A stretch of DNA of 64,000 bases from Olsenella sp. (GTDB lineage Bacteria > Actinomycetota > Coriobacteriia > Coriobacteriales > Atopobiaceae). This document shows, one piece after another, positions 41,016 to 49,892 of this stretch. Within the stretch, counting starts at the first letter, position 1, and each line of letters starts with the position of its first letter. A program made the position numbers and the translations under genes. Below the pieces are notes generated by a model. That model was not told where the DNA came from, did not search any database, and was given only the letters and a program-made list of their open reading frames with translations. The DNA is taken from contig JALCMG010000003.1 of the NCBI GenBank assembly GCA_022648325.1, positions 1 to 64,000 on the forward strand, given 5' to 3'.

Positions 41016-42413
41016 CTACGCGTGTGGGGGCTCGCCGCCCATCTCCCAGGAGCATGTGCTCTCGCAGTTGGCGTGCAGGGTCACCAGCAGCGTGTCGGCC
41101 GTGGGGAACCACCTGGTGGAGAGAACCGCCTCGCCGTGGTTCACGTAGACCTCCACGGTAGAGCCGTCCACCAGTACACGGAGCTCGCGGAGGCTCTCAA
41201 GCGGCATCACGCGCTCGGTACGACCAGAGGCCGACTTCTCGTCGGTGAACGTCATTCTCAGGAGGCTGTCATCTGGCGAGAAAGTGAGCTCGAGCATGCC
41301 GTCGAGACCCATCTCGAGGCTGCCCTCGATGCCGGTGAGCTCGATGTCGGCGTGGTGGTGGGGGAGAATCGCGCCCGCAGTGGGGCTCACGGGCTGGGCA
41401 AAGCCGCGAAGGCCGTCTATCTCGGCAACAGGCCACTGGCGGAGAAGGCCGTTCTCTCCCACCGTGACCTCACGTGGGACGGTGAGGCAATGGCACCAGG
41501 AAAGCCCATCCGGTGCCGAGGTGTAGTCTGCATCCGGCATGCCCATCCAGCCTATGAGGATGCAGCGGTCCTTCTCGTCGTCAAAGACCTGTGGCGCGTA
41601 GAAGTCGAAGCCCCAGTCAAGCTCGACGAAGCTTGTCTCGTCTACCTGCTCGGTCTTGAGTACGCTCTGGGGCAGCGGGAAGTACCCCGTCTGATAGAGG
41701 TTCTGCCAGCGCGTTGGCTCGCTGGGGAGGCCCTGCGGGCATACCACGAGGTAGTCGCGGCCTTCCAGCTGGATGACGTTGGGGCACTCCCACATGTAGC
41801 CAAAGGGGCGTGCAGACTCAATACGCCCGAGGTAGCTCCACGCCACGGCGTCCGTGGACTCGTAGAGAATCACGTCGCCCACGTCGTCCGAGCGACGTGC
41901 GCCGAGCACCATGTAGTAACTCCCGCCCTGCTCCCAGACCTTGGGGTCGCGCACATGGCGCGTGAGGTCGGAGGGGTAGTCCTCGGGGCGAAGCAGGACC
42001 TCCTTCTCCGAGAGCGAGATGCCGTCCTCGCTTGTGACCATGATCTCGTTGGCGTCACGGCCCGTGTGGATGTGGTCGCCCTCGTACTTCACGTTGCCGG
42101 TGTAGTAGAGACGCAGGAGGTCGCCGCCGTCTGGGGCACCGCTCGGCACCACGAGCGCCGACCCGGAGTAGACGCCGTCGGCATCCTCCGGGATGGAGGG
42201 AACCAGAGGCTCGCCAAGGTCTTCCCAGCTCACAAGGTCACGGCTTGCAAAGTGCCCCCAACCCTTCTTCCCCGGTGCCGGCCAAGTGGGGTCTGCTTGG
42301 TAGAAGACATGGTAGGTGTCATGGAACTGGCAGAGGCCGTTTGGATCGTTGAGCCATCCTTGGCGTGGTGCCAGGTGGAAGTGAGGCGTCCAGCGCTCGT
42401 GCGTGGGGGACAT
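41016..42413 (-). CDS. scrB: Sucrose-6-phosphate hydrolase / beta-fructosidase (GH32)
   Basis: The 465-residue GH32 enzyme has the nucleophile in GWLNDPNG near residue 24, the transition-state aspartate in HVRDPKVWEQ and the acid/base glutamate in MWECPNVIQL. A C-terminal beta-sandwich (about 330-465) follows. It cleaves PTS-imported sucrose 6-phosphate into glucose 6-phosphate and fructose. ATG at 42413 follows gagaggagccac. It lies 86 bases downstream of the PTS gene on the same strand, and the LacI-type regulator is on the other side, forming a sucrose regulon. Confidence 0.92.
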   Translation of the reverse strand: MSPTHERWTPHFHLAPRQGWLNDPNGLCQFHDTYHVFYQADPTWPAPGKKGWGHFASRDLVSWEDLGEPLVPSIPEDADGVYSGSALVVPSGAPDGGDLLRLYYTGNVKYEGDHIHTGRDANEIMVTSEDGISLSEKEVLLRPEDYPSDLTRHVRDPKVWEQGGSYYMVLGARRSDDVGDVILYESTDAVAWSYLGRIESARPFGYMWECPNVIQLEGRDYLVVCPQGLPSEPTRWQNLYQTGYFPLPQSVLKTEQVDETSFVELDWGFDFYAPQVFDDEKDRCILIGWMGMPDADYTSAPDGLSWCHCLTVPREVTVGENGLLRQWPVAEIDGLRGFAQPVSPTAGAILPHHHADIELTGIEGSLEMGLDGMLELTFSPDDSLLRMTFTDEKSASGRTERVMPLESLRELRVLVDGSTVEVYVNHGEAVLSTRWFPTADTLLVTLHANCESTCSWEMGGEPPHA

Positions 42414-42498
42414 GTGGCTCCTCTCAACAGAGCATGGGTTGATAGCGAGACGGGCGGTCACCAGAGGCGACCGCCCGTGTGGAGTGTGGGGACTAGGC

Positions 42499-44451
42499 CT
42501 AGCGCGTTGCTACGGCTGCGTCTCCGGCCTTGATCTCGCCGGAAGCGAGCTGGTCGACCGAGGTGTACGCGTCGGTGTTAGTGATGACGAGCATCGTGGT
42601 TGCCGCCTTGCCGGCTGCCTTGATGGCGTCGAGGTCGGCCTCCATGAGGACGTCGCCGCGCTTCACGTGGTCGCCCACCTTGGCGAAGGGCGTGAACGGC
42701 TCGCCCTTGAGCTCAACGGTGTCGATGCCAATGTGAATGAGGATCTCGGCACCGGAATCGGAGAGCAGGCCAAGGGCATGTCCGGTCTCGGCGACCACGG
42801 TTACCGTGCCATCGACGGGCGAGACGATCTTGCCGTCTGTGGGCTCGACGGCGATGCCCCTGCCCATGGCAAGTGAGGCGAAGACGGGGTCGGAGACGTC
42901 GGTGAGTGCGATAGCGGTGCCGGTTGCGGGCGCGCCGATCGTCTCGGCCTTGGGGGCGGCAGCGGGTGCCTCGGCCTTCTCCTCGGCCTCGAGGGCGCGG
43001 ACCTCATCGGCTGCGGCTGCAGTCTCGGCAGCGACCTTCTCGGGTGCCGCTGCAGCGTCCTTGTCGCGGTACACCGCCGAAGAGATTCCGAACGCGACGC
43101 CGAAGGCGACGGCGAACATGATGATGTACTGGAGCGGCTGGGCGATGCAGAGCAGGACGCCAAAGATGCCGGTGACGCCGGTGCCGGACGCAGCGAGGTT
43201 GAAGATGAAGCAGCAGAGGGCGCCGCAGGCGGAGCCGATCATGCCTGCCACGAAGGGCTTCATGTTGGGCAGGTTCACACCAAAGATTGCGGGCTCGGTG
43301 ATGCCGAGCAGGCAGGAGATGCCAGCGGGCACGGCGAGGGACTTGGCCTTCTCGGAGTGGGTCTTGAGAGCGACAGCAAGGCAGGCACCGCCCTGAGCGA
43401 TGTTGGCAGCGCTGGCGATGGGCAGCCAGTAGGTGACGCCGTACTGCGCGAGCATCGAGACGTCGATGGCGGTGTACATCTGGTGCAGTCCGGTGACGAC
43501 GGAGGGCGAGTAGATGAGGCCGATGATGATGTAGCCAATGCCGAAGGGCACCTGGAGCAGCCACATGAGCAGGCCGAGGATGTTGTTCTCAAGCCAGACG
43601 AAGACAGGGCCAACAAAGAGAATCGTGATGTAGGCCGCAAGCGAGACCGAGAGCAGCGGGGTGAGGAAGAGGTCGAACATCTCGGGGACTACCTTGTGGA
43701 GACGCTTTTCGAAGAAGCAGAGGATCCACACGCCCACCAGGATGGGGATGACGTGGCCCTGGTAGCCTACCCAGTCGATGCTGTAGACGCCGGGAATTAC
43801 GTCGAGGGTAATCATGGTGCCTTCGGCGATGGCGGTGCTGGCGCTGTAGGCGTTGATGAAGTCGGAGCTAATGAGCAGTGCGCCGAGCGAGGCACCGAGG
43901 TAGGGGTTGCCACCAAAGACCGTTGCTGCGGAGAAGCCCAGGAGAATCTGGAGGTTGCCGAGGGCGCAGGCGTTGATCAGCGATGCGATGCGCCACCAGA
44001 CACTCGTGGTGTCGAGCGCGATGATGTCCTGGGAGCCCATGTAAGAGAGTGCGCCCATGATGCCCATGAGCATACCGGAAGCCACGATGGCGGGGATGAT
44101 GGGTACGAAGACATCCGAGAGGACCTTGATGGCACGCTGGAACGCGTTGCCCTGGTTGGCGGCGGCCTCCTTTGCCTCTGCCTTGGACGCAGCAGTGATG
44201 CCGGCCTGCTTGATGAACTCGTCGAAGACCTTGTCGACGGTGCCGGTACCAAAGATCACCTGGAGCTGGCCTGCGGCCTGGAAGTTGCCCTTTGCCCCAA
44301 CCACGTCATCGAGCTTTGCCTTGTCGATCTTGCTGTCGTCTGCAATGACCAAGCGCAGGCGCGTGGCGCAGTGTGCAGCCGAGACGATGTTGCTCGATCC
44401 GCCAATCGCCTCCAGAACCTCGCGTGCCGCCTCTGCGTAGTCCAGAGCCAT
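42499..44451 (-). CDS. scrA: Sucrose/beta-glucoside-type PTS enzyme IIBCA
   Basis: The 650-residue fused PTS permease has the EIIB phosphocysteine in AAHCATRLRL (Cys28), a ten-helix EIIC domain (about 105-450) with GITEPAIFGVNLPNMKPF, an Ala/Glu-rich linker (about 460-510), and EIIA at the C-terminus with the phosphohistidine in EILIHIGIDTVELKG. The neighbouring hydrolase indicates sucrose as substrate; trehalose or beta-glucosides are possible in this family. Two LacI-type operators lie 35-110 bases upstream of the start. The ribosome site is ggaagggagaccac. Confidence 0.92.
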   Translation of the reverse strand: MALDYAEAAREVLEAIGGSSNIVSAAHCATRLRLVIADDSKIDKAKLDDVVGAKGNFQAAGQLQVIFGTGTVDKVFDEFIKQAGITAASKAEAKEAAANQGNAFQRAIKVLSDVFVPIIPAIVASGMLMGIMGALSYMGSQDIIALDTTSVWWRIASLINACALGNLQILLGFSAATVFGGNPYLGASLGALLISSDFINAYSASTAIAEGTMITLDVIPGVYSIDWVGYQGHVIPILVGVWILCFFEKRLHKVVPEMFDLFLTPLLSVSLAAYITILFVGPVFVWLENNILGLLMWLLQVPFGIGYIIIGLIYSPSVVTGLHQMYTAIDVSMLAQYGVTYWLPIASAANIAQGGACLAVALKTHSEKAKSLAVPAGISCLLGITEPAIFGVNLPNMKPFVAGMIGSACGALCCFIFNLAASGTGVTGIFGVLLCIAQPLQYIIMFAVAFGVAFGISSAVYRDKDAAAAPEKVAAETAAAADEVRALEAEEKAEAPAAAPKAETIGAPATGTAIALTDVSDPVFASLAMGRGIAVEPTDGKIVSPVDGTVTVVAETGHALGLLSDSGAEILIHIGIDTVELKGEPFTPFAKVGDHVKRGDVLMEADLDAIKAAGKAATTMLVITNTDAYTSVDQLASGEIKAGDAAVATR

Positions 44452-44485
44452 GTGGTCTCCCTTCCCCAGCCAGTGACCTTAAATA

Positions 44486-44499
44486 TGGAACCGTTCTCA
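44486..44499 (-). promoter_or_regulatory. LacI-type operator O1 upstream of the PTS gene
   Basis: Read on the minus strand: tgagaacggttcca. It matches O2 and O3 in the core tgagaacgnt and lies 35 bases before the PTS start, where a repressor would block transcription. Confidence 0.7.
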
Positions 44500-44543
44500 T
44501 AGCAGATTTCATCGATAAAAAAGTCGTTTAAACTAGTTATCTA

Positions 44544-44557
44544 TGAAATCGTTCTCA
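44544..44557 (-). promoter_or_regulatory. LacI-type operator O2 upstream of the PTS gene
   Basis: Read on the minus strand: tgagaacgatttca. It lies 58 bases from O1, a spacing that would allow two repressor dimers to flank the promoter or form a small loop. Confidence 0.7.
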
Positions 44558-44674
44558 CAGGCTCAATAGTAGCCAAAGGAAGGCCGTGCAAATGTGGATT
44601 GCGGGAATAACGGTGAGTGGTATGAAAGCTGGTGTGAACGGTATGATGGCGTGCGGGTAACAGCCGACCAGTAA

Positions 44675-45658
44675 TTAGCGGGAGCTTGTGCGTGTGTAAA
44701 TCTCGTAACCCATGCGGAGTTCTCGAGGGATGCCGTCCCCGTCGGTCATGGCGTCTACCAGCATCTTTGCCGCCTCGACTCCGCTCGTGAGGTAGTAGAA
44801 GTGTACTGTCGTGAGGCTGGGGGTCACGATCTTTGAGAGCTTCGAGTCCCCAACGCCGGTAACCTGGACGTCCTCGGGGATTCGCTTGCCATACTCCCTT
44901 AGGCAGGTCATGGCGCCAAAGGCAATGTCGTCGGTAGCGCAGACAAGTGCGTCGACTTCCGGCACGGCATCGAGAATCTTCTCGGTGCAGAGGTATCCGG
45001 AATCCACGGAGAAGGTAGCGCTCTGCTGCGCTTGGGACTCTACGGAAGCGCCCATGCTGGTGCAGGCATCGAGGAAGGCACGGTGACGTTCCTGACCAGC
45101 CGCCACGTCCTTCTCGTACACACCAACGTAGCCAGGTGTGTGCGAGGTCTTGAGGATGGAGCGCGTGAGGTCATAGACGGCGTTGTAGTCATCTTGGTAG
45201 ACGCAGGAATAGCCGTCTAGGCGTTGCCCAAGTATGACCACGGGGATGTTAAGCGATCCGAGCGCCTTGTGGTGGGCATGCGTGAACACCGTGGCGATAA
45301 GTATGATGCCGTCGACCTTGTTGCGCTCGGCAAAGAGGTTGAGGTAGTCGACTTCGACTTTCTCGTCGTTGTCCGTGTTGGCGAGAAGAACCTGGTAGCC
45401 GTTCTGGCCGAGCACCTTGGTAATCCCAGCTACCATGCGGCTCACCGAGTGAGAGTTGATTTTGGGGATGATGACACCCACAAGCTTGGTCTTTCCGGTG
45501 CGCAGCGTGCGGGCCTGCTGGGAGGGCACATAGCCCGTCTCGTTGATGACGCGTGAGATGAGCTCGCGCTTCTCCTTCGAGACGTAGCCGTCGTTGAGGT
45601 AGCGCGAGACAGTTGCACGCGAGACTCCCGCGAGCTTTGCAATCTCGTTTATGTCCAC
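44675..45658 (-). CDS. scrR: LacI-family repressor of the sucrose locus
   Basis: The 327-residue regulator has the N-terminal LacI HTH DINEIAKLAGVSRATVSRYLN followed by the hinge helix (PSQQARTLRTGKT) and a periplasmic-binding-protein-like sugar domain (LVGVIIPKINSHSVSRMVAG...). GTG at 45658 is chosen: ggag lies five bases upstream and the HTH then begins at residue 2 as usual; a longer ATG start is possible. It lies just upstream of the PTS gene. Matching operators before the PTS gene (two) and before its own start (one) indicate it controls both. Confidence 0.88.
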   Translation of the reverse strand: MDINEIAKLAGVSRATVSRYLNDGYVSKEKRELISRVINETGYVPSQQARTLRTGKTKLVGVIIPKINSHSVSRMVAGITKVLGQNGYQVLLANTDNDEKVEVDYLNLFAERNKVDGIILIATVFTHAHHKALGSLNIPVVILGQRLDGYSCVYQDDYNAVYDLTRSILKTSHTPGYVGVYEKDVAAGQERHRAFLDACTSMGASVESQAQQSATFSVDSGYLCTEKILDAVPEVDALVCATDDIAFGAMTCLREYGKRIPEDVQVTGVGDSKLSKIVTPSLTTVHFYYLTSGVEAAKMLVDAMTDGDGIPRELRMGYEIYTRTSSR

Positions 45659-45704
45659 GCCTTCTCCGCCTTCCCTCGTGCGCATGCGTTCCCCTCACGC
45701 ACTA

Positions 45705-45718
45705 TGAGAACGATACCA
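45705..45718 (+). promoter_or_regulatory. LacI-type operator O3 between scrR and the aldolase operon
   Basis: The sequence tgagaacgatacca shares tgagaacga with O1/O2. It sits in the region between scrR (minus strand) and the aldolase-phosphoesterase-MFS operon (plus strand), so it may autoregulate scrR and also touch the divergent operon. Confidence 0.65.
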
Positions 45719-45818
45719 GAGGAATAGTGTTATTGCCTTACAAAATGTGGCGAGGGACATGGGGTAGGCTCTTGGACGGAGTGTCGCGCCACGCGACCGG
45801 TATGAAAGGGAGTGCGCC

Positions 45819-46487
45819 ATGCTAATGGGGGACGCGCGCGAGCGCATCGTCGCGTTTGGGAAGAGGATTGCCGCCGAGGGACTTGCCGTTGGGACGAGCG
45901 GAAACCTCTCTGAATATGACCCCACGACTGGCCTTATGGCCATCAGCCCATCGGGGTTTGGATACTTCGAGACAACCCCAGAGGATGTCGTAATACTTCG
46001 CCTTGATGGCAGCGTCGTCGAGGGCAGCTGCCGTCCGTCCTCCGAGGCACCGCTTCATGCTGAAGTCTACCGCCGACGCCCCGCAGCTCGCGCTGTGGTG
46101 CATACGCACTCGCCCTATGCGACCACACTGGCAGCGCTGGGACAGCCCATTCGTGCGGTGCACTTCACGATTGCGGACTCTGGAGCCGAGGAGGTGCCCC
46201 TCTCGCCCTACGTTACCTTTGGCACCCCCGAGCTTGCTGCCTCGGTTGGCAAGACCTTCGGTGAGTATCCGACGACAAACGCAGCCCTCATGGAGAACCA
46301 CGGGCTTGTCGCCTGCGGGACAAGCATGGCGACGGCGTTTGCGTTGGCCGTCAACCTCGAGTTTGTCTCTCGCATCCAATGGCAGGCGGAGTGCGTTGGA
46401 GCGCCGCGAGTCCTTACGGGCGAGGAGGTCATGGGCGTCTCGAGGCGTTTCGAGACCTATGGACAGCCGGCTGGCAACGAGGCCTAG
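45819..46487 (+). CDS. Class II aldolase/adducin-family protein (FucA-like)
   Basis: The 222-residue zinc aldolase resembles L-fuculose-phosphate/L-ribulose-phosphate enzymes: GTSGNLSEYDP, ISPSGFGYF, SSEAPLHAEVYRRRP, metal ligands in VVHTHSPYA, and ALMENHGLVACG. The usual reaction is retro-aldol cleavage of a sugar phosphate to dihydroxyacetone phosphate and an aldehyde. No kinase or isomerase accompanies it; instead a phosphoesterase and a sugar-type permease follow on the same strand. This makes the sugar hard to guess. The ribosome site is aaagggagtgcgcc. Confidence 0.87.
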   Translation: MLMGDARERIVAFGKRIAAEGLAVGTSGNLSEYDPTTGLMAISPSGFGYFETTPEDVVILRLDGSVVEGSCRPSSEAPLHAEVYRRRPAARAVVHTHSPYATTLAALGQPIRAVHFTIADSGAEEVPLSPYVTFGTPELAASVGKTFGEYPTTNAALMENHGLVACGTSMATAFALAVNLEFVSRIQWQAECVGAPRVLTGEEVMGVSRRFETYGQPAGNEA

Positions 46488-46567
46488 GGCACAGCTCGAT
46501 ATGTGGCCGGGCCAGCCATTTCGGCGAGCGGGCAATACTTCCCGCACCTTTGAAGGAGGAGCGTGTG

Positions 46568-47746
46568 ATGGACGACGAGAACCACGAGAGCGGCTGGCCG
46601 TTGCGCTTTGACTCGGAGGGATGCTTCCGCGTGTTGCAGCTTTCCGACATCCAGGAAACCTCGCACGTGCGCGATGACACCATTGCCCTTCTCCGCGCTG
46701 CCTTGGACGAGGCGAGGCCAGACCTCGTGGTACTGACTGGTGACCAGATCAGGGGCTATGCAATGGAGTTCTCGCTCGGGGAGAGCGAGGAGCGTGCCCG
46801 GACGGTCGTGAGGAAGATTTGCTCTCCCATGGTCGAGAGAAACATCCCCTTTGTGGTCACCTATGGCAACCATGACCGCCAGTGCGGCGTGGGGAACGAG
46901 GTACAGGAGGGCTGGTACAAGGTCATCCCAGGCTGCGTGAACGGTCTTGTCGCTTCTCACGAGCCTCAGCTCTACTACGATGCTGGGACGCTCGCCGTGC
47001 CCGTGCTCTCGCATGACGGCAAGGACATTCGTCTTGCGGTGATTGTTGCCGACTCTGGTGCGGGTTCGGGAAGCGCTGGGTACGAGCCCTTTGACCCCAA
47101 GATTACCTCGTGGATTACCGAGAGCGAGAAGGAGCTCGCAGAGCGTGCCGGCCACCGGGTCCCTTGCATTCTCTATCAGCACATTCCCCCGGTCCAGGTC
47201 TACGACTGTCTGCGCGATGCCTGCGAGGGCGAGCATGGAGTCCCTGGGTTTCGTCTCCACTATCGCCCCGGTCGCACACTTGTCCCCATCGATGACCTTA
47301 GGGTGTCGGGCGGCCTGAAGGAACCCGTATGCAGCCCGGACTCCGATACCGGAGAGGTTGCAGCGCTTACGCGCGAGGGGAGCACCTTTGCCGTCTACTT
47401 TGGGCATGACCACAAGAACACGCTCGTCTGCCACTACGGGGACATGGACCTTGGCTATGCCCCCTCTGCCGGCTTTGGTTCCTACGGGCCTGGCACCGCA
47501 CGCGCGGCGCGACTCTTTGTCTTTGACGAGAAGAACCCTGCACTCTACACGACGAGCTTGCTCACCTACGCAGAGCTCGTGGGGTCAAAGACGGGCCGGC
47601 CGCTTACAGACTGGGCCTCAGAGCGTGTGCCCGTCTCGATTGAGGAGGCGCGCGAGCTTGCGCGTCCGGCGATTCCCGTGCTCGGGGCCGCGGCGATAGC
47701 GGCGTTTGCTCTTGGGGCGGCAAAGCGACAGAGAAAGGGCAAGTGA
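46568..47746 (+). CDS. Calcineurin-like metallophosphoesterase with C-terminal membrane anchor
   Basis: The 392-residue protein carries the metallophosphoesterase motifs in order: LQLSDIQ near residue 23, VVLTGDQIRG near 52, VVTYGNHDR near 92, ILYQHIPPV, and YFGHDHKN near 283. A hydrophobic segment (AIPVLGAAAIAAFALGAA) precedes the basic tail KRQRKGK, suggesting a C-terminal membrane anchor. It resembles bacterial purple-phosphatase-like enzymes acting on phosphomono- or diesters. ATG at 46568 follows aaggaggagcgtgtg. The permease start follows its stop with no gap, so the two are co-translated. Confidence 0.85.
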   Translation: MDDENHESGWPLRFDSEGCFRVLQLSDIQETSHVRDDTIALLRAALDEARPDLVVLTGDQIRGYAMEFSLGESEERARTVVRKICSPMVERNIPFVVTYGNHDRQCGVGNEVQEGWYKVIPGCVNGLVASHEPQLYYDAGTLAVPVLSHDGKDIRLAVIVADSGAGSGSAGYEPFDPKITSWITESEKELAERAGHRVPCILYQHIPPVQVYDCLRDACEGEHGVPGFRLHYRPGRTLVPIDDLRVSGGLKEPVCSPDSDTGEVAALTREGSTFAVYFGHDHKNTLVCHYGDMDLGYAPSAGFGSYGPGTARAARLFVFDEKNPALYTTSLLTYAELVGSKTGRPLTDWASERVPVSIEEARELARPAIPVLGAAAIAAFALGAAKRQRKGK

Positions 47747-49090
47747 ATGGCAGAAAAGAACGAGGAGCAGCCTTCGGGCCGCAGCCTCACCAAGCTCAAC
47801 ATGAGGCGCACCATCCTGGTGACGCTGCCGTTCATGGGGGCACTCACATTCTGGCAGGCTTACGACGGCCTGGTGCCGCTCATGTTCAAGAACACCTTTG
47901 GCATGGGCGATACGTTGATTGGCTTCTTCATGTCGCTCGACAACGTGCTCGCGCTCTTCATGCTCCCGCTCATGGGTGCCCTTTCCGACCGTACTAACAC
48001 GCGCTGGGGTCGCCGCACGCCGTTCATCGTGGTAGGTGCGCTCCTTGCGGCAGCGCTCACGCCGCTCATCGCCGTGGCAAATGCGATGCACAACCTGCCG
48101 TTCTTTGTGACGGTGCTTGTGGCGACGCTCGTGGTGCTCTCGATCTATCGCTCTCCTTCCGTGGCGCTCATGCCCGACGTCACGCCGCGTCCGGTTCGAA
48201 GCAAGGCCGATGCCTTCAACTCGCTCATGGCAGCGGTGGGTGGCGTGATCGTGCTTGTTGCTATCTCGCTTCTCGTCCCTGCGGTGGAGAACCCCGACTA
48301 CATTCCCGTCTACCTGGTCATCTCCTTCATGCTCTTGGTGACGACCATCATCTTCATGACCTTCTTCCGAGAGCCCAAGGAAGTCGAGGCCATGCACCGC
48401 GAGAGTGCCGAGCTTGGCATTCCCGAGGACAAGATCGAGGCCTCTGACGAGGGCGGCAAGGAGCGGGAGAAGGATCCGGTCAAGCGGCGCTCGCTTGTCT
48501 GCGTACTTATCTGCGTCTTCTTCTACTTCATGTCGAACAATGCCGTGACCAGCGGCATCTCGCGTTACGCCGACGTGGTGTGGGGAATGGCCGGAGGCTC
48601 CTATGCGCAGGTGCAGACCGTGGCCACCCTCGCGGCGATTGTTGCCTACATGCCCATGGCCGAGCTCTCCTGCAGGATCGGACGAAAGGTTACGACCTAT
48701 ATTGGCATTGCCCTCATGGTGGTGTCCCCGCTGCTCATCTCGGGTGCCTCGGGCTTCTCGCCAATCATTTACGTGTGGGTTGCCATCTTTGGCATTGGCA
48801 TGGCGACGGTCTCGCTCACCGTATACCCGATGATCATGGAGCTGGCGAGCGCCAACTCCACGGGTCGCTACACGGGGTTCTACTACACGGCGAGCATGTC
48901 TGCCCAGGTTGTTACGCCCATCCTCTCCGGCGCCGTCATGCAGTTTGTGGGGTATCAGTACCTTTACATCTACGTGGCCATTTGCGCTGCAATCTCGGCA
49001 ACCCCACTACTCTTCGTGCAGAACGCCGACTCCCTCACCATGGACGAGGTTCGCGAGCGTCAAGCGGCCGCAGAGAAGGGCGAGCGTTAG
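47747..49090 (+). CDS. Major facilitator permease, sugar:cation symporter-like (GPH/SLC45-like)
   Basis: The 447-residue protein has about 12 helices. The loop MGALSDRTNTRWGRRTPFIVVG and the pattern MSNNAVTSGISRYADVVWG are typical of the glycoside-pentoside-hexuronide/sucrose-transporter branch of the MFS. It starts right after the phosphoesterase stop (TGA then ATG). Together with the aldolase and phosphoesterase it forms one plus-strand operon beside the sucrose locus. A disaccharide or sugar-phosphate-derived substrate is plausible but not shown. A conserved-block terminator follows. Confidence 0.88.
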   Translation: MAEKNEEQPSGRSLTKLNMRRTILVTLPFMGALTFWQAYDGLVPLMFKNTFGMGDTLIGFFMSLDNVLALFMLPLMGALSDRTNTRWGRRTPFIVVGALLAAALTPLIAVANAMHNLPFFVTVLVATLVVLSIYRSPSVALMPDVTPRPVRSKADAFNSLMAAVGGVIVLVAISLLVPAVENPDYIPVYLVISFMLLVTTIIFMTFFREPKEVEAMHRESAELGIPEDKIEASDEGGKEREKDPVKRRSLVCVLICVFFYFMSNNAVTSGISRYADVVWGMAGGSYAQVQTVATLAAIVAYMPMAELSCRIGRKVTTYIGIALMVVSPLLISGASGFSPIIYVWVAIFGIGMATVSLTVYPMIMELASANSTGRYTGFYYTASMSAQVVTPILSGAVMQFVGYQYLYIYVAICAAISATPLLFVQNADSLTMDEVRERQAAAEKGER

Positions 49091-49108
49091 GCGCACTGCG
49101 GGTTCCTT

Positions 49109-49191
49109 GTCGCCGGAACGCCCCTTTTGGCGACGATTGCAACAAGACAGGCGCTCCGGCGACAGAACGACGCCGGGGCGCCTGTCTTTAT
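49109..49191. terminator. Conserved-block terminator, copy B (MFS/cysE)
   Basis: A 17-bp stem with one wobble (49145-49161, agacaggcgctccggcg, with 49171-49187) is followed by ttatc. It is preceded by gtcgccggaa (49109) and attgcaacaa (about 49136), as in copy A. Its stem sequence differs from copy A, yet both stay paired. It lies between the convergent permease and cysE genes. Confidence 0.75.
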
Positions 49192-49214
49192 CCCGTGAAC
49201 CGTGCGCAGAGAAG

Positions 49215-49892
49215 TTACAGCGCGCAGGACCAGCGGACGTTTTCGTCGTCCAGCTTGCTGGGGTCAAAGTCGTCCTCCACGAGGCGCGGCCCGTTGAAGC
49301 GGCGGTCGCGTACGACCTTTGCCGGAACTCCGGCAACCGTTACGTCGTGCGGCACGTCGTGGACAACAACGGAACCGGCGGCGACCTTGGCGTTATCGCC
49401 TATCGTGATGTCGCCGAGAACGATTGCTCCAGCGCCAACCATGACGTTGCTGCCCAGCGTGGGGTGACGCTTGCCACCGTGCTTGCCGGTCATCCCCAGG
49501 GTCACGCCCTGGTAGATGAGACAATCGTCACCGATGATCGATGTGGCGCCAATGACCACCCCAATGCCGTGGTCGATGGAGAAACGCCGGCCAATCTGCA
49601 CTGAGGGGAAGATGTCTGCCCCCAGCTTGCGACGCGTGCGCTTGGCGAGGAGCAGGGCAAGCCCCTTCATGCCATGGGTGTAGAGCCAGTGGTGGCGCCG
49701 ATACGCCCAGACGATGTGGGTTCCCGTTGAGTAGAGCACGATGTCCCAGATGGAGTTGGCCGAGGGGTCGCGCTCGAGCGCCGCGCGCGCATCCTCCCGC
49801 ATGACCTCGTGGAGGGGCATCTCGTCAACGGTCCTCGTGTCCCGACCGATGCCTGTGACGCCGGGAACGTGGGTCGAAACCTGGGCGCTCAT
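49215..49892 (-). CDS. cysE: Serine O-acetyltransferase
   Basis: The 225-residue hexapeptide-repeat acetyltransferase has the N-terminal helical part (EVMREDARAALERDPSANS) and the left-handed beta-helix with FSIDHGIGVVIGATSIIGDD, GVTLGMTGKHGGKRHPTLG and VMVGAGAIVLGDITIGDN. It makes O-acetylserine for cysteine synthesis. Its ATG overlaps the cysK stop (TAATG), so the pair is translationally coupled. The C-terminal tail is long and ends in CAL rather than the Ile of the E. coli protein that docks in CysK. Confidence 0.94.
   Translation of the reverse strand: MSAQVSTHVPGVTGIGRDTRTVDEMPLHEVMREDARAALERDPSANSIWDIVLYSTGTHIVWAYRRHHWLYTHGMKGLALLLAKRTRRKLGADIFPSVQIGRRFSIDHGIGVVIGATSIIGDDCLIYQGVTLGMTGKHGGKRHPTLGSNVMVGAGAIVLGDITIGDNAKVAAGSVVVHDVPHDVTVAGVPAKVVRDRRFNGPRLVEDDFDPSKLDDENVRWSCAL

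Noticed and set aside
41016-42533. A 682-codon plus-strand frame running from asnS through scrB
   Set aside because: It begins inside asnS in another frame and lies opposite a clear GH32 gene; the composition is that of antisense sequence.
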